DNA of 64,000 nt from Pseudoxanthomonas suwonensis J47 (GCF_000513955.1 NZ_AZUZ01000013.1:1-64000); one strand, 5' to 3'. Positions 1 through 8,548 are shown, counted from the first letter of the stretch. Translations and numbers: made by a program. The notes: a model not told the origin generated them from the sequence alone.

Positions 1-2183
1 GGCTTGCCGGCGTCCTTGAGCAGGTACATGCCCTTGATGATGCCGGTCTCCGCACCCGCCGGCATTTCCGGATGGGTGTAGTTCTCGTTCATCAGGGTGA
101 CGTAGTAGTACTCGTCGATCTGGTCTTCCAGCATGGCCTTCATGCCGTGCTGCATGATCACCGTGACCTCGTAGCCGAAGGTCGGGTCGTAGCTGCGCAC
201 GTTCGGGATGGCGCCGGCCAGCAGGTGGCTGTGGCCGTCCTCGTGCTGCAGGCCTTCGCCGTTGAGCGTGGTGCGGCCGGCGGTGCCGCCGAGCAGGAAG
301 CCGCGGGTACGCATGTCCGCCGCCTGCCAGGCGATGTCGCCCACGCGCTGGAAGCCGAACATCGAGTAGTAGATGTAGAACGGCAGCATCGGCACGTCGG
401 ACACCGAGTAGCTGGTGCCCGCCGCCATCCACGACGCGATCGCACCCGGCTCGCTGATGCCCTGCTGCAGCACCTGGCCGGCCTGGTCCTCGCGGTAGTA
501 CATCAGCTGGTCGGAGTCGACCGGCTTGTACTTCTGGCCGAACGGGGCGTAGATGCCGATCTGGCGGAACAGGCCTTCCATGCCGAAGGTGCGCGCCTCG
601 TCGGCGACGATCGGCACCAGGCGCGGGCCCACCTCCTTGTCGCGCAGGGCGATGTTCAGCGTCTGCACGAAGGCCATGGTGGTGGAGTAGCTGCGCTCGC
701 CGCTGTCCTTGAGCAGGCGCTCGAACTTGTCCAGGCCGGGCACGGCGAAGGACTTGCTCGCCTTGCGGCGGCGCTGCGGCAGGTAGCCGCCGAGCGCGGC
801 GCGGCGCTCCTTCAGGTACTGCACTTCCGGCGAATCCTCGCCGGGGTGGTAGAACGGCACCTGCTCGGCGTCGGCCAGCTGCTTGTCCGACAGCGGGATG
901 TTGAAGCGGTCGCGGAACGCGCGCACCGCGTCGTCGTCCAGCTTCTTGGTCTGGTGGGTCGGGTTGAGCGACTCGCCGGCCGAACCCATGCCGTAGCCCT
1001 TGACCGTCTTGGCCAGGATCACGGTGGGCATGCCCTTGGTGTTCACCGCGGCGTGGTAGGCGGCGTACACCTTGTGCGGGTCATGGCCGCCGCGGTTCAG
1101 GCGCCAGATGTCCTCGTCCGACAGCGAGGCGACCATCGCGGCGGTCTCCGGGTACTTGCCGAAGAAGTGCTCGCGCGTGTACGCGCCGCCGAAGGCCTTG
1201 CAGTTCTGGTACTCGCCGTCGACGGTTTCCATCATCAGCTTGCGCAGCACGCCGTTGGTGTCGCGCGCCAGGAGCGGATCCCAGTACGAGCCCCACAGCA
1301 GCTTGATGACGTTCCAGCCGCCGCCGCGGAACACGCCTTCCAGTTCCTGGATGATCTTGCCGTTGCCGCGCACCGGGCCGTCCAGGCGCTGCAGGTTGCA
1401 GTTGACCACGAACACCAGGTTGTCCAGGCCTTCGCGGCCGGCCAGCGCGATCGCGCCCAGGCTCTCCGGCTCGTCGGTCTCGCCGTCGCCAAGGAAGCAC
1501 CAGACCTTGCGGTCGGACGGCTCGATCAGGCCGCGGTGCTCCAGGTACTTCATGAACTGCGCCTGGTAGATCGCCGCGAGCGGACCCAGGCCCATCGACA
1601 CGGTCGGGGTCTGCCAGTAGTCCGGCATCAGCCACGGGTGCGGGTACGACGAGATGCCGCGGCCGTCCACTTCCATGCGGAAGTTGTCCAGCTGGTTCTC
1701 GGAGATGCGGCCTTCCAGGAACGAGCGGGCGTAGATGCCCGGGGCGCTGTGGCCCTGGATGTACAGCAGGTCGCCCGGATGGTGGTCCGACGGCGCGCGC
1801 CAGAAGTGGTTGAAGCCGACGTCGTACAGGGTCGCCGCCGAGGCGAAGGAGGCGATGTGGCCGCCCAGGTCGCCCGGCTTGCGGTTGGCGCGCACGACCA
1901 TCGCCATCGCGTTCCAGCGGATGATCGAGCGGATGCGCCACTCCAGGTCCGCGTTACCGGGGCTCTTGGCCTCCATGTGCGGCGGGATGGTGTTGACGTA
2001 CTCGGTGGTCGGGGAGAAGGGGAGGAACGCGCCGGAACGGCGGGTCAGCTCGACCAGGTCCTCCAGCAACAGGTGCGCGCGCTCCGGTCCGTCGCGGTCG
2101 ATGACCGCCTTGAGCGACTCGATCCACTCCTGGGTCTCCGCCGGATCCGGATCGTTCTGCAACACCTCGTTCAGCCAGTTCAT
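1..2183 (-). CDS. aceE: Pyruvate dehydrogenase E1 component, C-terminus cut by the window edge
   Basis: E1 of the pyruvate dehydrogenase complex decarboxylates pyruvate with thiamine diphosphate and acetylates the lipoyl groups of E2, feeding acetyl-CoA to the citric acid cycle in the cytoplasm. The frame from ATG 2183 stays open for 727 codons and runs off the window; the homodimeric family is usually near 890 residues, so roughly 160 are missing. The protein begins MNWLNEVLQNDPDP and has the TPP-binding signature GDGETDEPE near residue 231, closed by VVNCN about 25 residues later. A GGAG ribosome binding site sits just before the ATG, and a TAAACT -10-like box lies at 2241-2246. The genes for E2 and E3 would be expected beyond the left edge. 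Identity is very secure. Confidence 0.97.
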   Translation of the reverse strand, partial: MNWLNEVLQNDPDPAETQEWIESLKAVIDRDGPERAHLLLEDLVELTRRSGAFLPFSPTTEYVNTIPPHMEAKSPGNADLEWRIRSIIRWNAMAMVVRANRKPGDLGGHIASFASAATLYDVGFNHFWRAPSDHHPGDLLYIQGHSAPGIYARSFLEGRISENQLDNFRMEVDGRGISSYPHPWLMPDYWQTPTVSMGLGPLAAIYQAQFMKYLEHRGLIEPSDRKVWCFLGDGETDEPESLGAIALAGREGLDNLVFVVNCNLQRLDGPVRGNGKIIQELEGVFRGGGWNVIKLLWGSYWDPLLARDTNGVLRKLMMETVDGEYQNCKAFGGAYTREHFFGKYPETAAMVASLSDEDIWRLNRGGHDPHKVYAAYHAAVNTKGMPTVILAKTVKGYGMGSAGESLNPTHQTKKLDDDAVRAFRDRFNIPLSDKQLADAEQVPFYHPGEDSPEVQYLKERRAALGGYLPQRRRKASKSFAVPGLDKFERLLKDSGERSYSTTMAFVQTLNIALRDKEVGPRLVPIVADEARTFGMEGLFRQIGIYAPFGQKYKPVDSDQLMYYREDQAGQVLQQGISEPGAIASWMAAGTSYSVSDVPMLPFYIYYSMFGFQRVGDIAWQAADMRTRGFLLGGTAGRTTLNGEGLQHEDGHSHLLAGAIPNVRSYDPTFGYEVTVIMQHGMKAMLEDQIDEYYYVTLMNENYTHPEMPAGAETGIIKGMYLLKDAGK

Positions 2184-2327
2184 ATCACTCCGATGCCGCG
2201 CGTGGGGGGCCGCGGCGCTATGCGTTCTTGTGGACCACCGAGTTTAGCGCAAGGAACCGGCTCCGCCGCGTCGCTACGGGGGCGTATGTGCCTGTGAATC
2301 CAATGGTTTCGTGCGCAATCGGGCACA

Positions 2328-2349
2328 TGTCCCGGACATTCCCGGGACA
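2328..2349. promoter_or_regulatory. Palindrome, candidate operator near aceE
   Basis: The arms TGTCCCGG (2328-2335) and CCGGGACA (2342-2349) are perfect inverted copies separated by six bases. The site lies about 145 bases upstream of the aceE start and about 80 bases beyond its possible -10 box, which suits an operator or an upstream activator site for a dimeric regulator. I cannot name the regulator; it could equally belong to the now broken TonB-receptor gene on the other strand. Confidence 0.4.
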
Positions 2350-2404
2350 CTGCGCCGATGCCGCAGTGCAGCATCCGGAATGGTCCAAAGCGTTCCATTT
2401 GTAG

Positions 2405-2429
2405 GCCGGAAGTCACGGTGACTTCCGGC
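2405..2429. repeat. Perfect 11-bp hairpin, possible terminator or leader structure
   Basis: GCCGGAAGTCA (2405-2415) and TGACTTCCGGC (2419-2429) pair perfectly around a CGG loop. No T-run follows directly on the plus strand, so this is not a clear intrinsic terminator. It could fold in the 5' leader of the TonB-receptor remnant starting at 2548. Confidence 0.45.
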
Positions 2430-2547
2430 GGCCGCTTTCCTTCATCCCGACCACAGGCAGTCGTGGCGTTGGCGGCGGGTACCTACGGTGCCGCGTCTGG
2501 CCGCACCGGGGAGTGGCCAGTCCACCCAACCGAATGGAAATTGCGCA

Positions 2548-2990
2548 ATGACCAAAGGTCCCACCGGCGGAAGAGTCCGCCTGACCGCGCTGAGCCTGGC
2601 CCTGGCGGCCTGCATCAGCGGCGGCGCCCACGCCCAGTCGAACACGACCGGCACGATCTCCGGCCAGGCCGGATCGGGCGACACCATCACCGCCATCAGC
2701 GACGTCACCGGCTTCCAGCGCTCGATCACCGCTGGCGCCGACGGCAGCTTCCGCTTCTCGTCCCTGCCCGCCGGCCGCTACCGCATCACCCGCACCGGGC
2801 CGGACGGCACCGCCACCACCCGCGAGGTCGTGGTGAACACCGGCACCGGCAGCAGCGTGTCGTTCGCCGACGCCGCCACCTCCATCCTGGACGCCGTGCA
2901 GGTGCGCGGCATGGCGGCGGTGAACCCGATCGACCTGTCGTCGGTGGAATCGACCACGATCTTCACCGAGGCGCAGCTGGACGCGGCAAC
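2548..2990 (+). pseudogene. Truncated Oar-like TonB-dependent receptor (N-terminus only)
   Basis: From ATG 2548 the frame encodes a signal peptide (positive start, then LTALSLALAACISGGAHA, cleavage near AHA-QS). A carboxypeptidase-regulatory-like beta-sandwich domain follows (about residues 30-110, with DGSFRFSSLPAGRYRI). The start of a TonB plug is then visible (VQVRGMA, TTIFTEAQLDA). This is the usual opening of an Oar-type outer-membrane receptor of 900 or more residues. After about residue 145 (near 2985) the similarity stops. The frame goes on into Ala/Thr/Pro-rich shadow coding to a stop at 3123, while another frame takes over real-looking protein. The plug and the whole barrel are gone, so it cannot act as a receptor. 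A large deletion joining two genes is the simplest reading. Confidence 0.75.
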
Positions 2991-3148
2991 GGCCGCCACC
3001 GCGACTTCATCACCGACGGTTTCGACTACCGCGCCCGCGCCTGGTTCGGGCGCACGCGCGCGGCCGGGCGCGGCTGGTGGTCCGATCCCTACCTCAACCA
3101 GACCGCCGGCCGCGTCTGGATGACCACCTACAACGCGGCGAGCGACGC
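2982..3148 (+). pseudogene. 3' gene remnant, part 1 (unidentified protein)
   Basis: Directly after the TonB-receptor break, the third plus-strand frame reads like real protein: RGNGRHRDFITDGFDY, then a Trp/Tyr-rich stretch with GRGWWSDPY and RVWMTTYNAASDA. It has no start of its own. Its continuation after AASDA is lost in the antisense of the CPBP-like gene. If bases 3149-3710 are removed, the codon completes in frame with the 3711-3762 remnant and gives a natural-looking C-terminus ending in a stop. I do not recognise the family. It appears to be the tail of a gene whose front was lost together with the rear of the TonB receptor. Confidence 0.5.
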
Positions 3149-3149
3149 A

Positions 3150-3614
3150 CTAACGCACCCCCAGGGCCATTCCATAGAACGCCATGGACAGCACGGCGAA
3201 CGCGTTGCTGCACAAATGGAGCATCCAGGTCGCGAAGAAGGCCCTCTGTGCGCCTTCCCTCCGTGCCAGGGCATACATGATCGACAGGGTGATGCCCCCT
3301 GTCAGGCCGTACACGAGTCCGTTGAACGCGCCGTTCATGAGGAGATGCAGCGCGAAGAACACGAGTCCTGACAGCGAGACTCCCACATAGAGCGCCACGC
3401 GGGATCCCCTTCCAAGCTTCAGTGCGAGCTCCGTCAATGCAGAATGGATGATTGCCGTCTCCATGAACGGCATCACCAGGAGCATCGGGAGCAGGAAGCG
3501 TGTGCCCAGGAACTTGTCCAGGTTGACCGGCGCCTGCAGAAGGCCTTGGAACAGCAGTCCCAGGACCAGGATCGCCGGATACTCGAGCACCAGGATGATG
3601 GGCAGGTACTTCAT
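3150..3614 (-). CDS. CPBP-like intramembrane protein, second paralogue of the cassette
   Basis: The 154-residue protein is very hydrophobic, with about four to five membrane spans. It carries a CPBP (CAAX protease / bacteriocin-processing) pattern: Glu52 in PFMET stands for motif 1, F86-x3-H90 (FFALH) is motif 2 and H133-x3-N137 (HLCSN) is motif 3. Motif 1 is incomplete, because the family norm is EExxxR and there is no second Glu and no Arg. Family members cleave prenylated or leader peptides or protect against bacteriocins; activity here is inferred only. The start at ATG 3614 follows a GGGGAAG-type ribosome binding site. It is the last gene of the minus-strand cassette, paralogous to 3784-4251 (same E52 position, GAFNG, TWMLHL, SNA). 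Its stop abuts the gene remnant at 3148. Confidence 0.7.
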   Translation of the reverse strand: MKYLPIILVLEYPAILVLGLLFQGLLQAPVNLDKFLGTRFLLPMLLVMPFMETAIIHSALTELALKLGRGSRVALYVGVSLSGLVFFALHLLMNGAFNGLVYGLTGGITLSIMYALARREGAQRAFFATWMLHLCSNAFAVLSMAFYGMALGVR

Positions 3615-3644
3615 GCAGTGCTTCCCCTCTTCCTTGCTCTCTTG

Positions 3645-3673
3645 GCAAGGGCGCGGTCAGGCCGCGCCCTTGC
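3645..3673. repeat. 12-bp intergenic hairpin upstream of the second CPBP-like gene
   Basis: GCAAGGGCGCGG (3645-3656) pairs perfectly with CCGCGCCCTTGC (3662-3673) over a five-base loop. On the minus strand it lies about 30 bases before the 3614 start codon, in the gap after the first CPBP-like gene. No T-run follows, so transcript stabilisation, processing or pausing is more likely than full termination. Confidence 0.6.
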
Positions 3674-3710
3674 AGTCGATCACTCGAAGCTCCCCATCAG
3701 AAGCCGACGC

Positions 3711-3762
3711 CTACCTGTATGCCATGCAGCGCAAGATGATCGAGGGCGACAGCGACGATTGA
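3711..3762 (+). pseudogene. 3' gene remnant, part 2 (C-terminal end and stop)
   Basis: The plus strand here encodes AYLYAMQRKMIEGDSDD and a TGA stop, a normal-looking acidic C-terminus with no gene in front of it. The same six bases, CGACGC, stand immediately before it (3705-3710) and at the end of the upstream remnant (3143-3148). Deleting 3149-3710 joins AASD to AYLYAM in frame. I read this as one gene tail split by insertion of the DNA that carries the second CPBP-like gene. Confidence 0.5.
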
Positions 3763-3783
3763 TCGCTGCGCGGGGCGGGATCT

Positions 3784-4251
3784 CTAGCCGAGGATGACCT
3801 TGGCGAAGTACGCGTACGACGCCGCCAACAGGGCATTCGATGCCAGGTGCAGCATCCAGGTGTAGGCGAAGGCTGCCTTCATTCCGTCCGGGCGCTTGAG
3901 CGCGTACATGCTCGCATAGACCAATCCACCCACCGCGCCGTAGGCGATGCCGTTGAAGGCACCATTCAAGCGGTAGTGGAGGAAGAAGAACAGGAGGGCC
4001 GATGCCAGGGCTCCCGCCCACAGGCCAGCGGTGTTCCTGTACTTCCCGGACATCCACCGGATCACTTCGATCACGCCAAGCTGCAGCACGAGCGTCTCGA
4101 GGAATGGCAGGACGAGCAGCATTGCGACCTGCCGCCGGGTATCGAGGAATCGCTCAGGGCTGGCTACCCCGGGGTACATGTCCGCGATGGCGTACCCGAC
4201 AGCGATCGAGCCAACGTACTTCGCAAGCAGCAGCCAAGAGAATTGCTTCAT
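3784..4251 (-). CDS. CPBP-like intramembrane protein, first paralogue of the cassette
   Basis: A 155-residue membrane protein with about five hydrophobic segments. CPBP motifs are visible as E52 (PFLET), F88-x3-H92 (FFFLH) and H135-x3-N139 (HLASN); motif 1 again has a single Glu and no Arg. CPBP proteins next to bacteriocin genes usually confer immunity, and others are proteases that cleave leaders or prenylated proteins; which applies is unknown. ATG 4251 was chosen because GGGGAG precedes it at good spacing; a longer start at 4281 would add ten residues of unconvincing sequence. It lies 51 bases after the small double-glycine peptide gene, with a hairpin between them. Base composition looks lower in GC than neighbouring core genes: row 4201-4260 has 32 G+C in 60. 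Confidence 0.72.
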   Translation of the reverse strand: MKQFSWLLLAKYVGSIAVGYAIADMYPGVASPERFLDTRRQVAMLLVLPFLETLVLQLGVIEVIRWMSGKYRNTAGLWAGALASALLFFFLHYRLNGAFNGIAYGAVGGLVYASMYALKRPDGMKAAFAYTWMLHLASNALLAASYAYFAKVILG

Positions 4252-4266
4252 CGCATGCTCCCCAGA

Positions 4267-4294
4267 TGGGCGTGACCACATTGGGTCACGCCCA
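4267..4294. repeat. 11-bp hairpin directly after the small double-glycine peptide gene
   Basis: TGGGCGTGACC (4267-4277) and GGTCACGCCCA (4284-4294) are perfect inverted copies with a six-base loop. On the minus strand the stem starts eight bases after the peptide stop codon (4303-4305). It could act as a partial terminator or 3'-end protector, giving more peptide mRNA than CPBP mRNA. Confidence 0.62.
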
Positions 4295-4302
4295 GGCGAA
4301 GA

Positions 4303-4506
4303 TCACGGCAGGGATTCGGCAACCCGCTCGATGACGTGGGAAACGAACTGCACGATCCCCTCGTAGGTCTCGATGAGTGCATCACCGAGCTCCTTCGTAT
4401 CCGACTTGACCTCCACGCCCCCGACGGGGGTTTCCACCTTCACCGTCGCTTCGCCACCAGTGCCGCCGGCGACCCACGCAAGTTCGTTGACAGTCAGATT
4501 ACGCAT
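4303..4506 (-). CDS. Double-glycine-leader peptide, candidate RiPP/bacteriocin precursor
   Basis: The 67-residue product starts MRNLTVNELAWVAGG, a textbook double-glycine leader (Leu, Val, Glu-Leu, Val before Ala-Gly-Gly), followed by a 52-residue core TGGEATVKVETPVGG... that is acidic, has no Cys, and ends in a likely amphipathic helix (ALIETYEGIVQF, HVIERVAESLP). Such leaders are normally cut after GG by a C39 peptidase domain of an ABC exporter; none is in this window. ATG 4506 is preceded by AAGGAG eight bases upstream, which decides the start over an upstream ATG at 4587. The leader matches that of 5567-5836 at 10 of 15 positions, and both cores contain GGEAT. It could be a bacteriocin, a signalling peptide or a substrate of the neighbouring HExxH protein. 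Confidence 0.78.
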   Translation of the reverse strand: MRNLTVNELAWVAGGTGGEATVKVETPVGGVEVKSDTKELGDALIETYEGIVQFVSHVIERVAESLP

Positions 4507-4533
4507 GACATCCACTCCTTGGTTGTGTGCGTA

Positions 4534-4574
4534 GCGGGCCACCCTGGCCCGCACGGCCGGCTCCTGCCGGCCGT
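4534..4574. repeat. Two adjacent hairpins upstream of the small peptide gene
   Basis: GCGGGCCA/TGGCCCGC (4534-4541 with 4545-4552) and ACGGCCGGC/GCCGGCCGT (4553-4561 with 4566-4574) are back-to-back perfect stems. On the minus strand they lie about 117 bases after the HExxH gene and end 28 bases before the peptide start codon. They fit a processing or stabilising leader for the peptide mRNA. Confidence 0.55.
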
Positions 4575-4690
4575 CTACGTATCGCATATCGGGCCTCGCC
4601 CATGGCAGGCCGGAATCCCCGAATCATTTGTCAGAGAAATCTGCTCCTGGTCAAGCGGGCGCTCCAGCCCGACGCCGCCGGATGGCGACT

Positions 4691-5512
4691 TCAAAGCAGT
4701 TCGACGCGTCTCATCCGCACTCGTACACCCCGCTCCGGTCCAGCGCATCCTGCTGTGGCCAAGACCAGGTCAAACATCGAGCTCCCCTCGGCGACAGCCT
4801 TCTGCCATGCCTCGCGGCCCATGGCGCGATCGAGGATGAGGCCGGCTTCCACCCCGGCCACGAACAGCTCGAACCCTTCGTTCCCGCCGTTGAAGAGCCT
4901 GGACCTGAAGTTCCGGTAGGAAGCGGTGTCGCTTCCGAACGTGGTCTGCTGCGCATAGAACTCGGCAGGCCACTCCCAGAACATCTTGTAGTCGAGGTAA
5001 CGCCGCCCGTCGTCCGCGAGGGCACGATAGGCGTCGACCAGGGCCGGACATGACAGTTCGCCACCCGAATCGAGGGCGGCCAACAGCGCATCCACCTCGG
5101 CAAAGAGGGGCTGGAACGCTGAGCTGCCGGCGAAGCGTTCGACCAGGGACGGTTCGATCTCCAGGAATTCCAGCGGGATCTTCGACCCGTACATCTGCGC
5201 GGCTACGTGGAATGCCTCGTGGCGCGCCAGGAAGGCCTCCGCCAGCTGCGGATCGCTGGTTCCGGCGGAAAGGTCTATCAGCACCACGAGCTGCTTGCAG
5301 TACTCGCCCATCCGGAACGAGTGTTGCCCGCCGGATGGACTTGCCGCCGGCAAGTCTCCGCAACCGGTGCGATACATCCCGGCCACCGGCTGGACTACCT
5401 CGACCCGGTGCGATTCGCCAGGCCACTCGATCCGCTGCACCTGCGTCCAGGCCGCAGGATCGATCGCGATCGACAGGGCCTGTGCAGCCGCCATCACCAG
5501 GTTCCACCCCAT
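4691..5512 (-). CDS. Putative HExxH zinc metallopeptidase of the peptide cassette
   Basis: No named family is recognised. The 273-residue protein has one HExxH zinc motif, HEAFH at residues 98-102 (LARHEAFHVAAQMYG), and a possible third ligand Glu184 in WPAEFYAQ, a gluzincin-like arrangement. The first 20 residues (MGWNLVMAAAQALSIAID) are mildly hydrophobic and could be a weak signal or anchor. Cys51 and Cys72 lie before the active site. ATG 5512 is chosen because AGGTGG lies just upstream; GTG 5521 and ATG 5494 are alternatives. The gene sits 54 bases after one double-glycine peptide gene and 184 bases before the other, so it may mature, degrade or be controlled by those peptides. Function is inferred from motif and context only. 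Confidence 0.65.
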   Translation of the reverse strand: MGWNLVMAAAQALSIAIDPAAWTQVQRIEWPGESHRVEVVQPVAGMYRTGCGDLPAASPSGGQHSFRMGEYCKQLVVLIDLSAGTSDPQLAEAFLARHEAFHVAAQMYGSKIPLEFLEIEPSLVERFAGSSAFQPLFAEVDALLAALDSGGELSCPALVDAYRALADDGRRYLDYKMFWEWPAEFYAQQTTFGSDTASYRNFRSRLFNGGNEGFELFVAGVEAGLILDRAMGREAWQKAVAEGSSMFDLVLATAGCAGPERGVRVRMRRVELL

Positions 5513-5533
5513 TTGTCCCACCTGCTGCAGGAA

Positions 5534-5560
5534 CGGCGCACCGCAGTTTGCGGTGCGCCG
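5534..5560. repeat. 11-bp hairpin directly after the larger double-glycine peptide gene
   Basis: CGGCGCACCGC (5534-5544) and GCGGTGCGCCG (5550-5560) pair perfectly over a five-base loop. On the minus strand the stem begins six bases after the stop codon at 5567-5569, the same position relative to the stop as the hairpin after the small peptide gene. There is no T-run after it. Confidence 0.63.
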
Positions 5561-5566
5561 GGAAAA

Positions 5567-5836
5567 TCAGCCACCGCCGCCGGACGCCGCGCGCAGGTCG
5601 CCGCAGGTGGTCTCGATCGTGACGGTCTGGGTCGTGGTGGCTTCGCCACCGAGGCCCACGACCTTGCCGGAAACGTTCGCTTCGATGCTGATCTCGAACG
5701 TGACCTTGGTGCTGTCCGGCAGGCCCTGGCACTGCTCCACCGCGGCCTGTCGGGCCGCGGAGCCGCTATTGCTGGTTCCGCCGCTCCCGTTGCCGCCTGC
5801 AACGAGCCTGAGTTCCCTGACTTCGAGCGAGCGCAT
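5567..5836 (-). CDS. Double-glycine-leader peptide with two-Cys core, candidate RiPP/bacteriocin precursor
   Basis: The 89-residue product opens with MRSLEVRELRLVAGG, a double-glycine leader. A 74-residue core follows: Gly/Ser-rich start, two cysteines (VEQCQG and ETTCGD) about 40 residues apart, alternating beta-type residues, and a Gly4 end. The core repeats the GGEAT motif of the smaller peptide, followed in both by a V-x-E-T type strand. The start is secure: AAGGAGG lies just upstream of ATG 5836. It is the first gene of the minus-strand cassette, 120 bases downstream of maeB. A disulfide between the two Cys is plausible. No lanthionine, cyclodehydratase or radical-SAM enzyme is encoded nearby, so an unmodified bacteriocin-like peptide is the simplest idea. 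Confidence 0.78.
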   Translation of the reverse strand: MRSLEVRELRLVAGGNGSGGTSNSGSAARQAAVEQCQGLPDSTKVTFEISIEANVSGKVVGLGGEATTTQTVTIETTCGDLRAASGGGG

Positions 5837-5859
5837 GATCTCCTCCTTGAGTATGCGAT

Positions 5860-5912
5860 GGGGGTGGGCCCTGCGGGCCCGCCATCAGGCTGGCACCGCA
5901 TGACCCACCCCC
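5860..5912. promoter_or_regulatory. Structured 5' leader of the peptide cassette
   Basis: GGGGGTGGG (5860-5868) is complementary to CCCACCCCC (5904-5912), while GGGCCC (5866-5871) can instead pair with GGGCCC (5875-5880). The two stems share bases 5866-5868 and so exclude each other. They lie 24-76 bases before the start codon of the first peptide gene. A switch between the two folds could regulate expression. I see no convincing promoter in the 120-base gap, so readthrough from maeB is possible. Confidence 0.42.
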
Positions 5913-5956
5913 GCAATGGCAGATCCACGCGCTCGCGTGTAGTCCTTTTCTGACCC

Positions 5957-8251
<2,295 letters not shown>

Positions 8252-8548
8252 CGTGCTCGATTCGGGTGGCGCTGCCGCGCGGGAATGGGACCGATTCTAA
8301 CCGTCGGCGCGGTGCTCCGGCCCTCCCCGGGGCGGGGGCGCCGGGATCGGCAGGTCGCGGCGCTTGTGCCGGCAACCGCGGCCACGGCGGTGGTCGCGGC
8401 ACGAAACGCGGGCCGGCGCGGTGTTACCGCTCACTCCGCGACCCGCCTCGCGGGGGCGGGTCGCAGCGCGCCCAAGGCCGTGGCGCGCGGGCAGGAGCGC
8501 CGCCGGGTAGGCGATACTCGCGGTTTCCCTGCCCGTGGAAGTCCCTGG

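Larger units (their letters stand above)
2184..2547. other. Divergent intergenic region upstream of aceE and the TonB-receptor remnant
   Basis: This 364-base stretch has no credible gene. It holds the aceE ribosome binding site, a possible aceE -10 box (TAAACT, minus strand, 2241-2246), a 22-base palindrome at 2328-2349 and a perfect 11-base-pair hairpin at 2405-2429. Open frames crossing it are shadows with no ribosome binding site. Confidence 0.7.

Noticed and set aside
2358-3371. 337-codon plus-strand frame across the receptor remnant
   Set aside because: Only its middle part (about 2982-3148) looks like protein; the rest is wrong-frame or antisense sequence, so it is reported as a gene remnant.
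4507-4587. Longer start for the small double-glycine peptide
   Set aside because: ATG 4587 lacks a good ribosome binding site, and the extra 27 residues lie over two hairpins; AAGGAG before ATG 4506 and the leader sequence decide the start.
4770-5732. 320-codon minus-strand frame overlapping the HExxH gene
   Set aside because: Arg/Gly/Pro-rich out-of-frame translation with no ribosome binding site, overlapping two better-supported genes.
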